From Streptomyces olivaceoviridis (GTDB lineage Bacteria; Actinomycetota; Actinomycetes; Streptomycetales; Streptomycetaceae), in the NCBI RefSeq assembly GCF_014650115.1, contig NZ_BMUI01000009.1, positions 62,001 to 126,000 of the forward strand: DNA of 64,000 nucleotides. The letters run 5' to 3'. The stretch's first letter is position 1. The number at the start of each line of letters is the position of its first letter. Positions 38,483-48,627 of the stretch are shown here, piece after piece. The notes under the pieces were generated by a model that was not told the DNA's origin, searched no databases, and worked only from the letters and a program-made list of their open reading frames with translations. Both the position numbers and the translations under genes were made by a program.

Positions 38483-39718
38483 CTACTCCTGCCGGTCCCG
38501 CCAGGGCAGCTCCGCCGTGATCACCGTCGGGCCGCCCGCCGGGGAGTCGACCACGAACAGGCCGTCCACCGCGCCCAGCCGGTCCGCCAGGCCCCGCATC
38601 CCGCTGCCCCCGTCCAGCCGGGCGCCGCCCCGGCCTTCGTCCCGGACCTGGATGAGCAGCCGCTCCTCCGAGCGCCACACGTCGACGGAGGCGGACCGGG
38701 CCCCGCTGTGCTTGCTGATGTTCTGGAGCAGCTCGGAGACGGTGAAGTAGGCGATGCCCTCGATGGCCGCCGCCGGCCGGGCCGGCAGGTCCACGGTCAC
38801 CTTCACCGGCACCGTGCAGCGGGAGGAGACCGCCGACAGGGCCGCGTCCAGGCCGCGGTCGGTGAGCACGGCCGGGTGGATGCCCCGGGCCAGGTCGCGC
38901 AGCTCCTGGAGGGCCAGCTTCACCTCGCCGTGCGCCTCCGCCACCATCGCCGCCGCCGTGTCGGGGTCCTCCAGCAGCTTCTCCTTGGCGAGGCCCAGTC
39001 CCATGGCCAGGTTGACCAGCCGCGCCTGGGCCCCGTCGTGCAGGTCCCGCTCGATCCGGCGCAGATCCGCCGCCGCCGTGTCCACCACGATCCCGCGGTC
39101 GGACTCCAGCTCGGCGATCCGGCGCTCCAGCTCGTCCGAGGGCGACAGCAGCCCCCGCACCATCGCCCGGTCCAGGTTCGTCATGCCCCGCGCCAGGTAC
39201 GGCAGCACCGGCCACAGCACGAACAGCGAGATCAGCACCGTGCAGAAGGTGAGGATGCCCCAGGGCAGCCGGATGGCGTCGTACAGCAGCGTGCGCCAGC
39301 CCACCGGGTCCTTCAGCGCCATCCACAGCCGCTGCACCGGGCCCCCGCCCTTGGCGAGCGGCAGCGGCGAGGGCTCCTCCACCCGCACCCCGAGCAGCTT
39401 CCGGGCCCGGGCCCGTTCCAGCTTGCCCAGTTGCCGGGCGCCCAGCAGGGACAGCGCGAGCAGCGGGAGACCGATCACGGTGAGGGTGAGGGTGCCGCCG
39501 GCCACCAGCACGGTGACCGCGTACGTGAATCCAAACAGCGCCACCGGCAGGTTCAGCAGGAGATACGCGATCTCCTTCCAGGTGTGCGCCTCATAGGCCG
39601 GCCGGGGCGGCGGCAGCCGGTGCAGGCCGTCGGGTCCGTCGGGTCCGTCGTTTCCGTCGCGGCCGTCACGTTCGTCGGTGCCGCCGGTCCGGTCGGCGGC
39701 GGGGCTGGGAGCGGTCAT
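38483..39718 (-). CDS. Sensor histidine kinase (HisKA_3 type), paralogue 2
   Basis: This is a membrane sensor kinase (411 aa) paralogous to the next gene downstream. Residues 1-40 are an Asp/Gly-rich tail (RDGRDGNDGPDGPDGL). Membrane segments lie near 50-95 and 150-175. H227 sits in RRIERDLHDGAQARLVNLAM, and the N-box ELLQNISKHSGARSA and a GRGGA-type G-box follow. The ATG at 39718 follows GTGTCG-type sequence without a strong ribosome-binding site. It is the first gene of a leftward kinase-kinase-regulator set and is divergent from the second nuo cluster. Confidence 0.91.
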   Translation of the reverse strand: MTAPSPAADRTGGTDERDGRDGNDGPDGPDGLHRLPPPRPAYEAHTWKEIAYLLLNLPVALFGFTYAVTVLVAGGTLTLTVIGLPLLALSLLGARQLGKLERARARKLLGVRVEEPSPLPLAKGGGPVQRLWMALKDPVGWRTLLYDAIRLPWGILTFCTVLISLFVLWPVLPYLARGMTNLDRAMVRGLLSPSDELERRIAELESDRGIVVDTAAADLRRIERDLHDGAQARLVNLAMGLGLAKEKLLEDPDTAAAMVAEAHGEVKLALQELRDLARGIHPAVLTDRGLDAALSAVSSRCTVPVKVTVDLPARPAAAIEGIAYFTVSELLQNISKHSGARSASVDVWRSEERLLIQVRDEGRGGARLDGGSGMRGLADRLGAVDGLFVVDSPAGGPTVITAELPWRDRQE

Positions 39719-39874
39719 GCTGATCAGCCTGCCGTGCGCGGCACCGTCCACGCCATGCGGTACGCCGCCCTCCGCCGCCGGGGGAAAACCCCACCCCGTC
39801 CCGGGTACCGGCTGTCTCACGGCCTGACGGGCTGCTTACCGATTCTTTATCAGGGCCTAGACTCCCGTGCGTAC

Positions 39875-39899
39875 AGGTCAACGAGGTCAACGAGGTCAG
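39875..39899 (+). promoter_or_regulatory. AGGTCAACG direct repeats upstream of nuoA2
   Basis: AGGTCAACG occurs twice, followed by AGGTCAG, in direct 9-bp phase ending 17 bp before the nuoA2 start. TAGACT at 39858-39863 is a possible -10 element just upstream. The repeats would therefore sit in the 5' leader, either as a regulator site or as part of the translation-initiation region. Confidence 0.4.
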
Positions 39900-39916
39900 G
39901 AAGCGAGGGACGGACG

Positions 39917-40336
39917 GTGCGGGAGACGTCGGGGGACTCGTCGTACGCCGCGGTGAACGTCGTCGCGGCCGGCTACTTCCGGTCCTACTCGGTGGTCGGA
40001 CTGCTCGCCCTCATCGGCGTGCTCTTCGTCGCGGTCGCCTTCGGCGCGGGCCGCCTGCTGCGCCCGGTGGTGCCGACACCGGAGAAACTCCTGACCTATG
40101 AGTGCGGCGTCGACCCCGTCGGCGAGGGCTGGGCCCACACCCAGGTCCGCTACTACGTCTACGCCTTCCTGTACGTGATCTTCGCGGTCGACTCGATCTT
40201 CCTGTTCCCCTGGGCGACGGTCTTCGCTGCCCCCGGCTACGGCGCGACGACCCTGGTGGAGATGTTCATCTTCCTCGGCTTCCTCGCCGTCGGCCTGCTG
40301 TACGCATACAAGAAGGGCGTCCTGGCATGGACGTGA
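39917..40336 (+). CDS. nuoA2: NADH-quinone oxidoreductase subunit A, second cluster
   Basis: This is a three-helix membrane subunit of complex I (139 aa) that contacts NuoH and NuoJ near the quinone cavity. The first-loop motif YECGVDPVGEGW and the third-helix region are present. In the second helix the usual F-D-V-E acidic pair reads F-A-V-D (in FAVDSIFLFPW). Thus the conserved Asp is Ala and the Glu is Asp. The GTG at 39917 follows GAGGGA. The stop overlaps nuoB2 by 10 bp. Confidence 0.93.
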   Translation: MRETSGDSSYAAVNVVAAGYFRSYSVVGLLALIGVLFVAVAFGAGRLLRPVVPTPEKLLTYECGVDPVGEGWAHTQVRYYVYAFLYVIFAVDSIFLFPWATVFAAPGYGATTLVEMFIFLGFLAVGLLYAYKKGVLAWT

Positions 40337-40934
40337 ACCCCTCCACCTCCGAGTCGGTGTACCTGCCGGAGCCGAAGAGGCTGGGCGCGCTCGCCCGCCT
40401 CGCTCCCGAGCCGATGAAGGTCGTCCTGAACTGGGGCCGCCGCTACTCGCTCTGGGTCTTCAACTTCGGCCTCGCCTGCTGCGCGATCGAGTTCATCGCC
40501 GCGTCGATGGCCCGCCACGACTTCATCCGCCTCGGCGTGATCCCGTTCGCGCCGGGCCCCCGCCAGGCCGACCTGATGGTGGTCTCGGGCACGGTGACGG
40601 ACAAGATGGCCCCGGCGGTCAAGCGCCTGTACGAGCAGATGCCGGAACCCAAGTACGTCATCTCCTTCGGCGCCTGCTCCAACTGCGGCGGCCCCTACTG
40701 GGACTCGTACTCGGTGACGAAGGGCGTCGACCAGATCATCCCCGTCGACGTCTACGTCCCCGGCTGCCCGCCGCGTCCCGAGGCGCTGCTCCAGGGCATC
40801 CTCAAGCTCCAGGAGAAGATCGCCCGCGAGTCGCTGGGCGAGCGCTACGACAACGGGCCCGCCCGGCCGTCCGCCGCCGCCCTCCAGAGCGGCCTGCTGC
40901 GGCCCCCGGCGCCGGCCGGTGAAGGGGGCCCGCG

Positions 40935-40938
<4 letters not shown>
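40327..40938 (+). CDS. nuoB2: NADH-quinone oxidoreductase subunit B, second cluster
   Basis: This is the N2-cluster subunit (203 aa). The tandem cysteines LACCAIEF, the Cys of FGACSNCGG and the Cys of PGCPPRPE are all kept. The second motif carries one extra Cys (CSNC) compared with the first-cluster copy (CASS). The ATG at 40327 overlaps nuoA2 by 10 bp. The usual partner NuoD, which together with NuoB forms the quinone pocket, is not encoded in this cluster. Confidence 0.95.
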
Positions 40939-42502
<1,564 letters not shown>

Positions 42503-42506
<4 letters not shown>

Positions 42507-43471
42507 ACGGCGCGTGGGACGTCGCCCTGCGACTCGTGGTCGTCTTCGTCGTCTTCCTCACCTTCCCGCTGATCGTGGGCCAGACCGAGCACAAGGTGAT
42601 GGCCCACATGCAGGGCCGGCTCGGACCGATGTACGCGGGCGGCTTCCACGGCTGGGCCCAGCTCATCGCGGACGGCGTGAAGTTCGCGCAGAAGGAGGAC
42701 GTGGTCCCGGCGGGCGCCGACCGCCGCGTCTTCCAGCTCGCCCCCGCCGTGGCCCTGCTGCCGTACCTCCTCGTCCTCCTCGCCATCCCCATCGGCCCGA
42801 GCGAGGGCGCCGTCGGCCAGGTCCTGGACGCCGGCGTGTTCTTCGTGCTCGCGGTGATGGGCGTCGGCGTCCTCGGCTCGCTGATGGCCGGCTGGGCCAG
42901 CGCCAACAAGTTCTCCCTGCTCGGCGGCCTGCGCACGGCCGCCCAGCTGCTCGCCTACGAACTCCCGATGCTGCTGGCGGCGGCCTCGGTCGCGATGGCG
43001 GCGGGCACCGTCTCCCTGCCCGGCATCGTGCACGCCTTCCACTGGTGGTGGCTGCCGTGGCAGATCGTCGGAGCGATCGTCTTCTTCGTCGCCGGACTCG
43101 CCGAGCTGCAACGCCCGCCGTTCGACATGCCGGTCGCCGACTCGGAGATCATCTTCGGCGCGTACACCGAGTACACCGGACTGCGGTTCGCGCTCTTCCT
43201 CCTCGCCGAGTACGCCGGGATCGTCGTCCTGTGCGGCCTGACCACCGTCCTCTTCCTCGGCGGCTGGCACGGGCCGTGGGGCCACGACGGCCTGGGCTGG
43301 CTGTGGACCCTGCTGAAGACCGCGATCCTCGCCTTCCTCGTGATCTGGCTCCGCGTCACCTACCCGCGGCTGCGCGAGGACCAGCTCCAGAAGCTGTCCT
43401 GGACCCTCCTCGTCCCCCTCTCCCTCGCCCAGATCGCCCTCACCGGCATCGTCAAGGTGGTGATCAGCTAA
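42503..43471 (+). CDS. nuoH2: NADH-quinone oxidoreductase subunit H, second cluster
   Basis: This is an eight-helix membrane subunit (322 aa). EHKVMAHMQGRLGPMYAGG matches the first-loop signature. GGLRTAAQLLAYELP is normal. The quinone-loop segment reads AELQRPPFDMPVADSEIIFGAYTEY, in which one of the usual acidic positions (PEAE) is Val. The GTG at 42503 overlaps nuoC2 by 4 bp. Unlike the first-cluster copy it has no long C-terminal extension. Confidence 0.94.
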
Positions 43472-43473
43472 CC

Positions 43474-44034
43474 ATGGCCCCCATCCCCGGCAGCGGCCTC
43501 GCCAAGGGCCTGGCCGTCACCCTCCGCACGATGACGAGGAAACACGTCACCGAGCAGTACCCGGACGTCCTGCCCGAACTCCCGCCCCGCACCCGTGGCG
43601 TGATCGGCCTGTTCGAGGAGAACTGCACGGTCTGCATGCTGTGCGCCCGGGAGTGCCCGGACTGGTGCATCTACATCGACTCGCACAAGGAGACGGTCCC
43701 GCCCGCCGCCCCCGGCGGGCGCGAGCGCAGCCGCAACGTACTCGACCGGTTCGCGATCGACTTCTCCCTGTGCATGTACTGCGGTATCTGCATCGAGGTC
43801 TGTCCTTTCGACGCCCTGTTCTGGTCCCCGGAGTTCGAGTACGCCGAGACCGACATCCGCGACCTCACCCACGAGCGGGACAAGCTCCGCGAGTGGATGT
43901 GGACCGTGCCGGCCCCGCCCGCCCTGGACCCCGGCGCGGAGGAGCCCAAGGAGATCGCCGCCGCCCGCAAGACCGCCGAGAAGCTGGCCGCCGCCCAGGC
44001 CGACCCGGCCGAGCAGCGGGAGGGGGAGTCGTGA
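43474..44034 (+). CDS. nuoI2: NADH-quinone oxidoreductase subunit I, second cluster
   Basis: This is a two-[4Fe-4S] ferredoxin-like subunit (186 aa). Both motifs are intact: CTVCMLCARECPDWC and CMYCGICIEVCP. The ATG at 43474 is 2 bp past the nuoH2 stop; the longer open frame upstream is the shadow of nuoC2 and nuoH2. A helical Ala/Glu/Lys-rich tail ends the protein. Without NuoG in this cluster, its electron donor is unclear; a soluble ferredoxin could dock here. Confidence 0.94.
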   Translation: MAPIPGSGLAKGLAVTLRTMTRKHVTEQYPDVLPELPPRTRGVIGLFEENCTVCMLCARECPDWCIYIDSHKETVPPAAPGGRERSRNVLDRFAIDFSLCMYCGICIEVCPFDALFWSPEFEYAETDIRDLTHERDKLREWMWTVPAPPALDPGAEEPKEIAAARKTAEKLAAAQADPAEQREGES

Positions 44035-44627
44035 CCCTCGCCGCGGCCACGGTGACCGCTTCCGGAACACCGGGCTTCCTGTCCCCGACCGGCGTCGAGA
44101 TCGCGTTCCTGCTCGTCGGCCTGGTCACCCTCGGCGCCGCGCTGATCACGGTCACCACCCGGCAACTGGTGCACGCCGCCCTGTGGCTGGTGGTCGCGCT
44201 CGGCGGGCTCGCCGTGGAGTACCTGCTGCTCACGGCCGAGTTCATCGCCTGGGTGCAGGTCCTGATCTACGTCGGATCGGTCGTCGTCCTCCTTCTGTTC
44301 GGTCTGATGCTCACCCGGGCCCCCATCGGCCGCTCCCCGGACGCCGACTCCGGCAACCGCTGGGCCGCCCTCACGGTCGCGGTCGCCGCCGCCGTCGCCC
44401 TGGTCTGGGTGGTCGTCGACGCCTTCCGGACCACCTGGATCGACCTGGGCGGCCCGGCCGCCGGCACCACCGAGGTCACCGGCGCGAGCCTGTTCCGGCA
44501 CTGGGTACTGCCCTTCGAGGCCCTGTCCGTGCTGCTCCTCGCCGCGCTGGTCGGCGCGATCGTCCTGTCCCGCAAGGCCAAGGCCGACGCCGGCCCCGCG
44601 GTCCCCGGGAAGGAAGGTGTCCGCTGA
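44031..44627 (+). CDS. nuoJ2: NADH-quinone oxidoreductase subunit J, second cluster
   Basis: This is a five-helix membrane subunit (198 aa). EFIAWVQVLIYVGSVVVLLL matches the conserved third helix. The GTG at 44031 overlaps nuoI2 by 4 bp. It lacks the long charged tail of the first-cluster NuoJ and ends shortly after the fifth helix in a Lys/Pro-rich segment. Its stop overlaps nuoK2. Confidence 0.93.
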   Translation: MTLAAATVTASGTPGFLSPTGVEIAFLLVGLVTLGAALITVTTRQLVHAALWLVVALGGLAVEYLLLTAEFIAWVQVLIYVGSVVVLLLFGLMLTRAPIGRSPDADSGNRWAALTVAVAAAVALVWVVVDAFRTTWIDLGGPAAGTTEVTGASLFRHWVLPFEALSVLLLAALVGAIVLSRKAKADAGPAVPGKEGVR

Positions 44628-45001
44628 TGCACCTCGCCTACCCCGCCGTACTCTCCGCCCTCCTGTTCTGCACCGGCCTGTACGGCGTCCTCGCCCGCCG
44701 CAACGCGATCCTGGTCCTGATGTCGGTCGAGCTGATGCTCAACGCCGTCAACCTCAACCTGGTCGCCTTCGACGTCTGGCTCAGCCGCGCCGCGCGGGAC
44801 ACCCTGCACTCCGGTCAGGCGCTGACCCTGTTCACCATCGCCATCGCCGCCGCCGAGATCGGCATCGGCCTGGCGATCGTGCTCGCCGTCTACCGCAACC
44901 GCGGCACCTCCGACATCGACAAGCTCCGCGACACCGCCGAGGGCCCCGAGACCGAAGGCCCCGGCACCCCCGCGGCCGAGAAGGCTGAGGCCACCGCGTG
45001 A
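44627..45001 (+). CDS. nuoK2: NADH-quinone oxidoreductase subunit K, second cluster
   Basis: This is a three-helix subunit (124 aa) with both membrane Glu residues conserved (VELMLNAVNLNLV and AAAEIGIGLAI). A ~28-residue acidic tail follows the last helix. The ATG at 44627 shares one base with the nuoJ2 stop (TGATG), and the gene overlaps nuoL2 by 4 bp. Confidence 0.94.
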   Translation: MHLAYPAVLSALLFCTGLYGVLARRNAILVLMSVELMLNAVNLNLVAFDVWLSRAARDTLHSGQALTLFTIAIAAAEIGIGLAIVLAVYRNRGTSDIDKLRDTAEGPETEGPGTPAAEKAEATA

Positions 45002-46992
45002 CCACGACCACCCTCGCCGTCCTCGTCCCCCTCCTGCCGTTCCTGGGCGCCGCGGCCGGCCTCCTCCTCGGCCGCACCACGCCCGGGTTCGTCCGCCCGC
45101 TCGCCGTGCTGCCGCCGCTGGCCTCCCTGGTGCTGGCCGCGCTGGTCGCCGCACGGCAGGGCGGCGACGCGGCCGTCGACGCCCACACCGAACTGACGCC
45201 CACCGGATCGGTGCCGATCGAGCTGGCCCTGCACATCGACGGTTTCGCCGCGCTCGTCGCCGTCCTGGTCGCGTTCGTCGCGGCCTGCGTGCAGATCTAC
45301 TCCACCGGCTATCTGCGGGACGACCCGCGCTACCCCTCGTACGCCGCTCTCGTCTCCCTGTTCACCTCCGCGATGCTGCTGGTCGTCTACTCCGGCGACC
45401 TGATCGTGCTGCTGGTCGGCTGGGAAGTCATGGGCATCTGCTCCTACTTCCTGGTCGGCCACTACTGGGAGACCCCCGAGGCCCGCGCCGCCTCCCTGAA
45501 GGCATTCCTGGTCACCAAGCTCGGCGACGTGCCGTTCCTCATCGGTCTGTTCGCGCTGGCCACCGACGCGGGGTCCTTCCGCATCACCCGCGTCCTCGGC
45601 GCCGTCGCGAGCGGCGGCATCGACCACCCGACGGTGATCGCGCTGCTGCTCCTCGCGGGCGTCGCGGGCAAGTCGGCGCAGTTCCCGCTGCACACCTGGC
45701 TCCCGGACGCGATGGCGGGCCCGACGCCCGTCTCGGCGCTGATCCACGCCGCGACGATGGTCGCCGCCGGTGTCTACTTCACCGCCCGTCTCCTCCCGCT
45801 CTTCGAAGCCTCCCAGGCCGCGATGGTGGTGCTCGCCGTCATGGCCGCCGTCACCATGGCCGGCTCCGGTCTCGCCGCGCTCGCCCAGGACGACATCAAG
45901 CGGGTCCTCGCCTACTCGACGATCGGCCAGCTCGGCTACATGACCGGCGCCCTCGCCGTCGGCGACCGCGGTGCGGCCGTCTTCCACCTCCTTACGCACG
46001 GCGCCTTCAAGGCGCTGCTGTTCCTCGCGGCCGGCGTGATCATCCATGCCGCCGGCACCAACTCGCTGGCCGCCATGTCCCGCATGCGCGGCCTGCGCGA
46101 CCGCATCCCGGACGCCTACTGGACGATGACCGTGGCGCTGCTCGCCCTGGCCGCGATCCCGCCCTTCAGCGGCTTCTTCTCCAAGGAGTCCGTCCTCGGC
46201 GCCGCCGAGCACGTCACCTCCGGCCACACCGGGCACGCCCCCGCCGTCGCCGGCTGGATCGTCCTCGTCGCAGGCCTGCTCACCGCCGTGCTGACGGCCG
46301 CGTACGCCACCCGGCTGTGGCTGCTGGCCTTCCGCGGCCAGGGCCCCGAGGCCCCCGACCACGGCCGCCAGCCGCTGACGATGACCGTGGTGCTCTGGGT
46401 CCTGGCGATCCCCTCCCTCGCTCTCGGCGGGCTCGCCTACCGCGCGCTGCCCGACTGGTTCGACGGCCGCGACCTGACCCCCACCCCCCTCACCTCGGTC
46501 CTGGGCACGGGCCTCGCCCTGGTCGGAGGGCTGCTCACGTACGGCTGCTGGCAGCGCACCACCCGGCTCGCCGCGGGCACCCCGCTGGGCGCGGTCGCCG
46601 CCCACCCCGAGGAGGACGCAGGACTGGTCGAGGCCGAGGCCATCGCCACCCACGAGCCGGCCTACGGCGACATCGCCTACGCCCCCGACCCGGCGGACCC
46701 GTCACGGCTACTGCTCGGCCCGCTGCACCGGCACGCGGCTGCGGGCTTCCACCTGGACGCCGTGTACACGGCGCTGTTCGTCCGCCCGGTCCAGGCCGGG
46801 GCGAGTCTCGTCCGGTTCCTGGACCGCGAGGTCGTCGACACCTACGTCCACGGCGCCGCCGCCCTGCCCCGGCTGCTCGGGGCCGCCGTGCGGCGGGCGC
46901 AGACCGGCAATGTGCAGACCTATGTGAGCGCGCTGCTCGCCGGCACCGTCGTCCTGGCGGTCGCCGTCCTCCTCGTCGCCACGGGAGTGTGA
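44998..46992 (+). CDS. nuoL2: NADH-quinone oxidoreductase subunit L, second cluster
   Basis: This is an antiporter-like subunit (664 aa). It keeps the pumping residues, with Glu in GWEVMGICSYFLVG and Lys in AGKSAQFPLHTWLPDAM, and the TPVSALIHAATMVAAG core. A long hydrophilic section near residues 520-590 (Pro/Asp/Glu-rich) precedes the lateral-helix end. The GTG at 44998 overlaps nuoK2 by 4 bp. It is well conserved with the first-cluster copy in the core, so the membrane arm looks functional. Confidence 0.94.
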   Translation: MTTTTLAVLVPLLPFLGAAAGLLLGRTTPGFVRPLAVLPPLASLVLAALVAARQGGDAAVDAHTELTPTGSVPIELALHIDGFAALVAVLVAFVAACVQIYSTGYLRDDPRYPSYAALVSLFTSAMLLVVYSGDLIVLLVGWEVMGICSYFLVGHYWETPEARAASLKAFLVTKLGDVPFLIGLFALATDAGSFRITRVLGAVASGGIDHPTVIALLLLAGVAGKSAQFPLHTWLPDAMAGPTPVSALIHAATMVAAGVYFTARLLPLFEASQAAMVVLAVMAAVTMAGSGLAALAQDDIKRVLAYSTIGQLGYMTGALAVGDRGAAVFHLLTHGAFKALLFLAAGVIIHAAGTNSLAAMSRMRGLRDRIPDAYWTMTVALLALAAIPPFSGFFSKESVLGAAEHVTSGHTGHAPAVAGWIVLVAGLLTAVLTAAYATRLWLLAFRGQGPEAPDHGRQPLTMTVVLWVLAIPSLALGGLAYRALPDWFDGRDLTPTPLTSVLGTGLALVGGLLTYGCWQRTTRLAAGTPLGAVAAHPEEDAGLVEAEAIATHEPAYGDIAYAPDPADPSRLLLGPLHRHAAAGFHLDAVYTALFVRPVQAGASLVRFLDREVVDTYVHGAAALPRLLGAAVRRAQTGNVQTYVSALLAGTVVLAVAVLLVATGV

Positions 46993-46998
46993 GCAGGC

Positions 46999-48627
46999 GT
47001 GATCGATATCAACGAGTCCGTGATGCAGTTCCTTCTGGCATTCGTCGTCGTCGGCCCGCTCCTCGGCGCCGTCGCCGCTCTCCTTCCGGCCCCGCCCGGA
47101 CTGAAGGGGAAGTCGCCCGAGCAGGCCGTGCTCCGGCACGGCGTGACCGTGACCGGCGCGGTCCTCATCGCCGCGATCGTCCTCGCGCTCGGCTTCGACC
47201 ACGACCACCCGTCGAAGATGCAGGCCACGACCGACATCAGCTGGATCCCCGCACTCGACGTGCGGATCCACCTCGGCATCGACGGCATCTCCCTCCCCCT
47301 TCTGGTCCTGACCGCGCTGCTGACCTTCCTCTGCGCGCTCTACTCCTACTTCAAGCCGCCGTCGGGCCCGTCCCCGAAGGCGTTCGTCGCCCTGCTGCTC
47401 CTGCTGGAGGCCGGCACCCTCGCGACCTTCGCCGTCCTCGACCTGCTGCTGTTCTTCCTCGCGTTCGAGATGGTGCTCATCCCGATGTACTTCCTCATCG
47501 CCCGCTGGGGCGGCGAGGGCCGGACCCGGGCCGCGTGGAAGTTCATCCTGTTCACGCTGCTCGGTTCCGTGGTCATGCTGCTCGGCCTGCTCCTGATCGG
47601 AATCAAGGCGGGCACATTCGACATGGTGGCACTCGCCACTGACAACGGCCGGTCGCTGACCGCATCCGTGCAGGTCATCGCCGTTCTGGCGATCGGGATC
47701 GGGCTCGCGGTGAAGGCGCCGATGTGGCCGCTGCACAGCTGGCTGCCCGACGCCCACACCGCCGCGCCGACCGTCGGCTCGGTCCTGCTGGCCGGCGTCC
47801 TGCTCAAGATGGGTACGTACGGTTTCGTCCGTATCCTGCTGCCGGTGGCGCCGGACGGTTTCCACACGTTCGCGCCCTACCTCGCCGCGTTCGCCGTCGT
47901 CGGGATCATCTACGGGTCCCTGGCCTGCCTGGCCCTCGCCAAGCGGGGCGCGAAGGGCGACCTCAAGCGCCTCATCGCGTACTCCTCCGTCGGCCACATG
48001 GGCTTCGTCCTGCTCGGCATCGCCACCATGACCCCGACCGGCGTGAACGGCGCCCTGTTCGCCAACATCGCCCACGGCCTCATCACCGGCCTGCTGTTCT
48101 TCCTGGTCGGCGCCCTGAAGGACCGCACCGGCACCACCGACCTCGACACCTTGGCCCTCCCGTCGCCCGACCACCACCCCTCACCGAGCGGCTCCGCCGC
48201 GCCGGATCGATCGCAGAGCGGCGCCGCGCTGTACGGCAGGGCCCCGCGCCTCGGCGGCCTGCTCGCCTTCGGTGCCGTCGCCTCCCTCGGCCTGCCCGGA
48301 CTCGCCGGGTTCTGGGGCGAGATGCTGGCCCTGTTCGGGGCGTTCCGGCCCGCCGCCGACCTCAGCCGCCCCGCCTTCCTCACCTTCATGGCGATCGGCG
48401 CGTTCGGCACCCTGCTCACCGCCGCGTACATGCTGATCGTGGTCCGTCGCGTCTGCATGGGCGACGCGGAGCGGGAGGTGCCGAAGCTCGCCGACGTCCA
48501 CGGGTACGAGTTCGCCGCCTGGACCCCGCTCGTCGCCCTCACCGTCCTCGCCGGACTGTGGCCGAAGGCCCTGCTCGGCCTGACCGACCCGGCCGTGCAG
48601 CAGCTCCTCGCAGGAGGCACCCGATGA
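46999..48627 (+). CDS. nuoM2: NADH-quinone oxidoreductase subunit M, second cluster
   Basis: This is an antiporter-like subunit (542 aa). The key Glu is in FEMVLIPMYFLIARWG and the Lys in GLAVKAPMWPLHSWLPDAH; DLKRLIAYSSVGHMGFV follows. The GTG at 46999 is 6 bp after the nuoL2 stop. A polar insert with Ser/Pro/Asp (LPSPDHHPSPSGSAAPD) near residue 395 is not in the first-cluster copy. The stop overlaps nuoN2 by 4 bp. Confidence 0.94.
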   Translation: MIDINESVMQFLLAFVVVGPLLGAVAALLPAPPGLKGKSPEQAVLRHGVTVTGAVLIAAIVLALGFDHDHPSKMQATTDISWIPALDVRIHLGIDGISLPLLVLTALLTFLCALYSYFKPPSGPSPKAFVALLLLLEAGTLATFAVLDLLLFFLAFEMVLIPMYFLIARWGGEGRTRAAWKFILFTLLGSVVMLLGLLLIGIKAGTFDMVALATDNGRSLTASVQVIAVLAIGIGLAVKAPMWPLHSWLPDAHTAAPTVGSVLLAGVLLKMGTYGFVRILLPVAPDGFHTFAPYLAAFAVVGIIYGSLACLALAKRGAKGDLKRLIAYSSVGHMGFVLLGIATMTPTGVNGALFANIAHGLITGLLFFLVGALKDRTGTTDLDTLALPSPDHHPSPSGSAAPDRSQSGAALYGRAPRLGGLLAFGAVASLGLPGLAGFWGEMLALFGAFRPAADLSRPAFLTFMAIGAFGTLLTAAYMLIVVRRVCMGDAEREVPKLADVHGYEFAAWTPLVALTVLAGLWPKALLGLTDPAVQQLLAGGTR

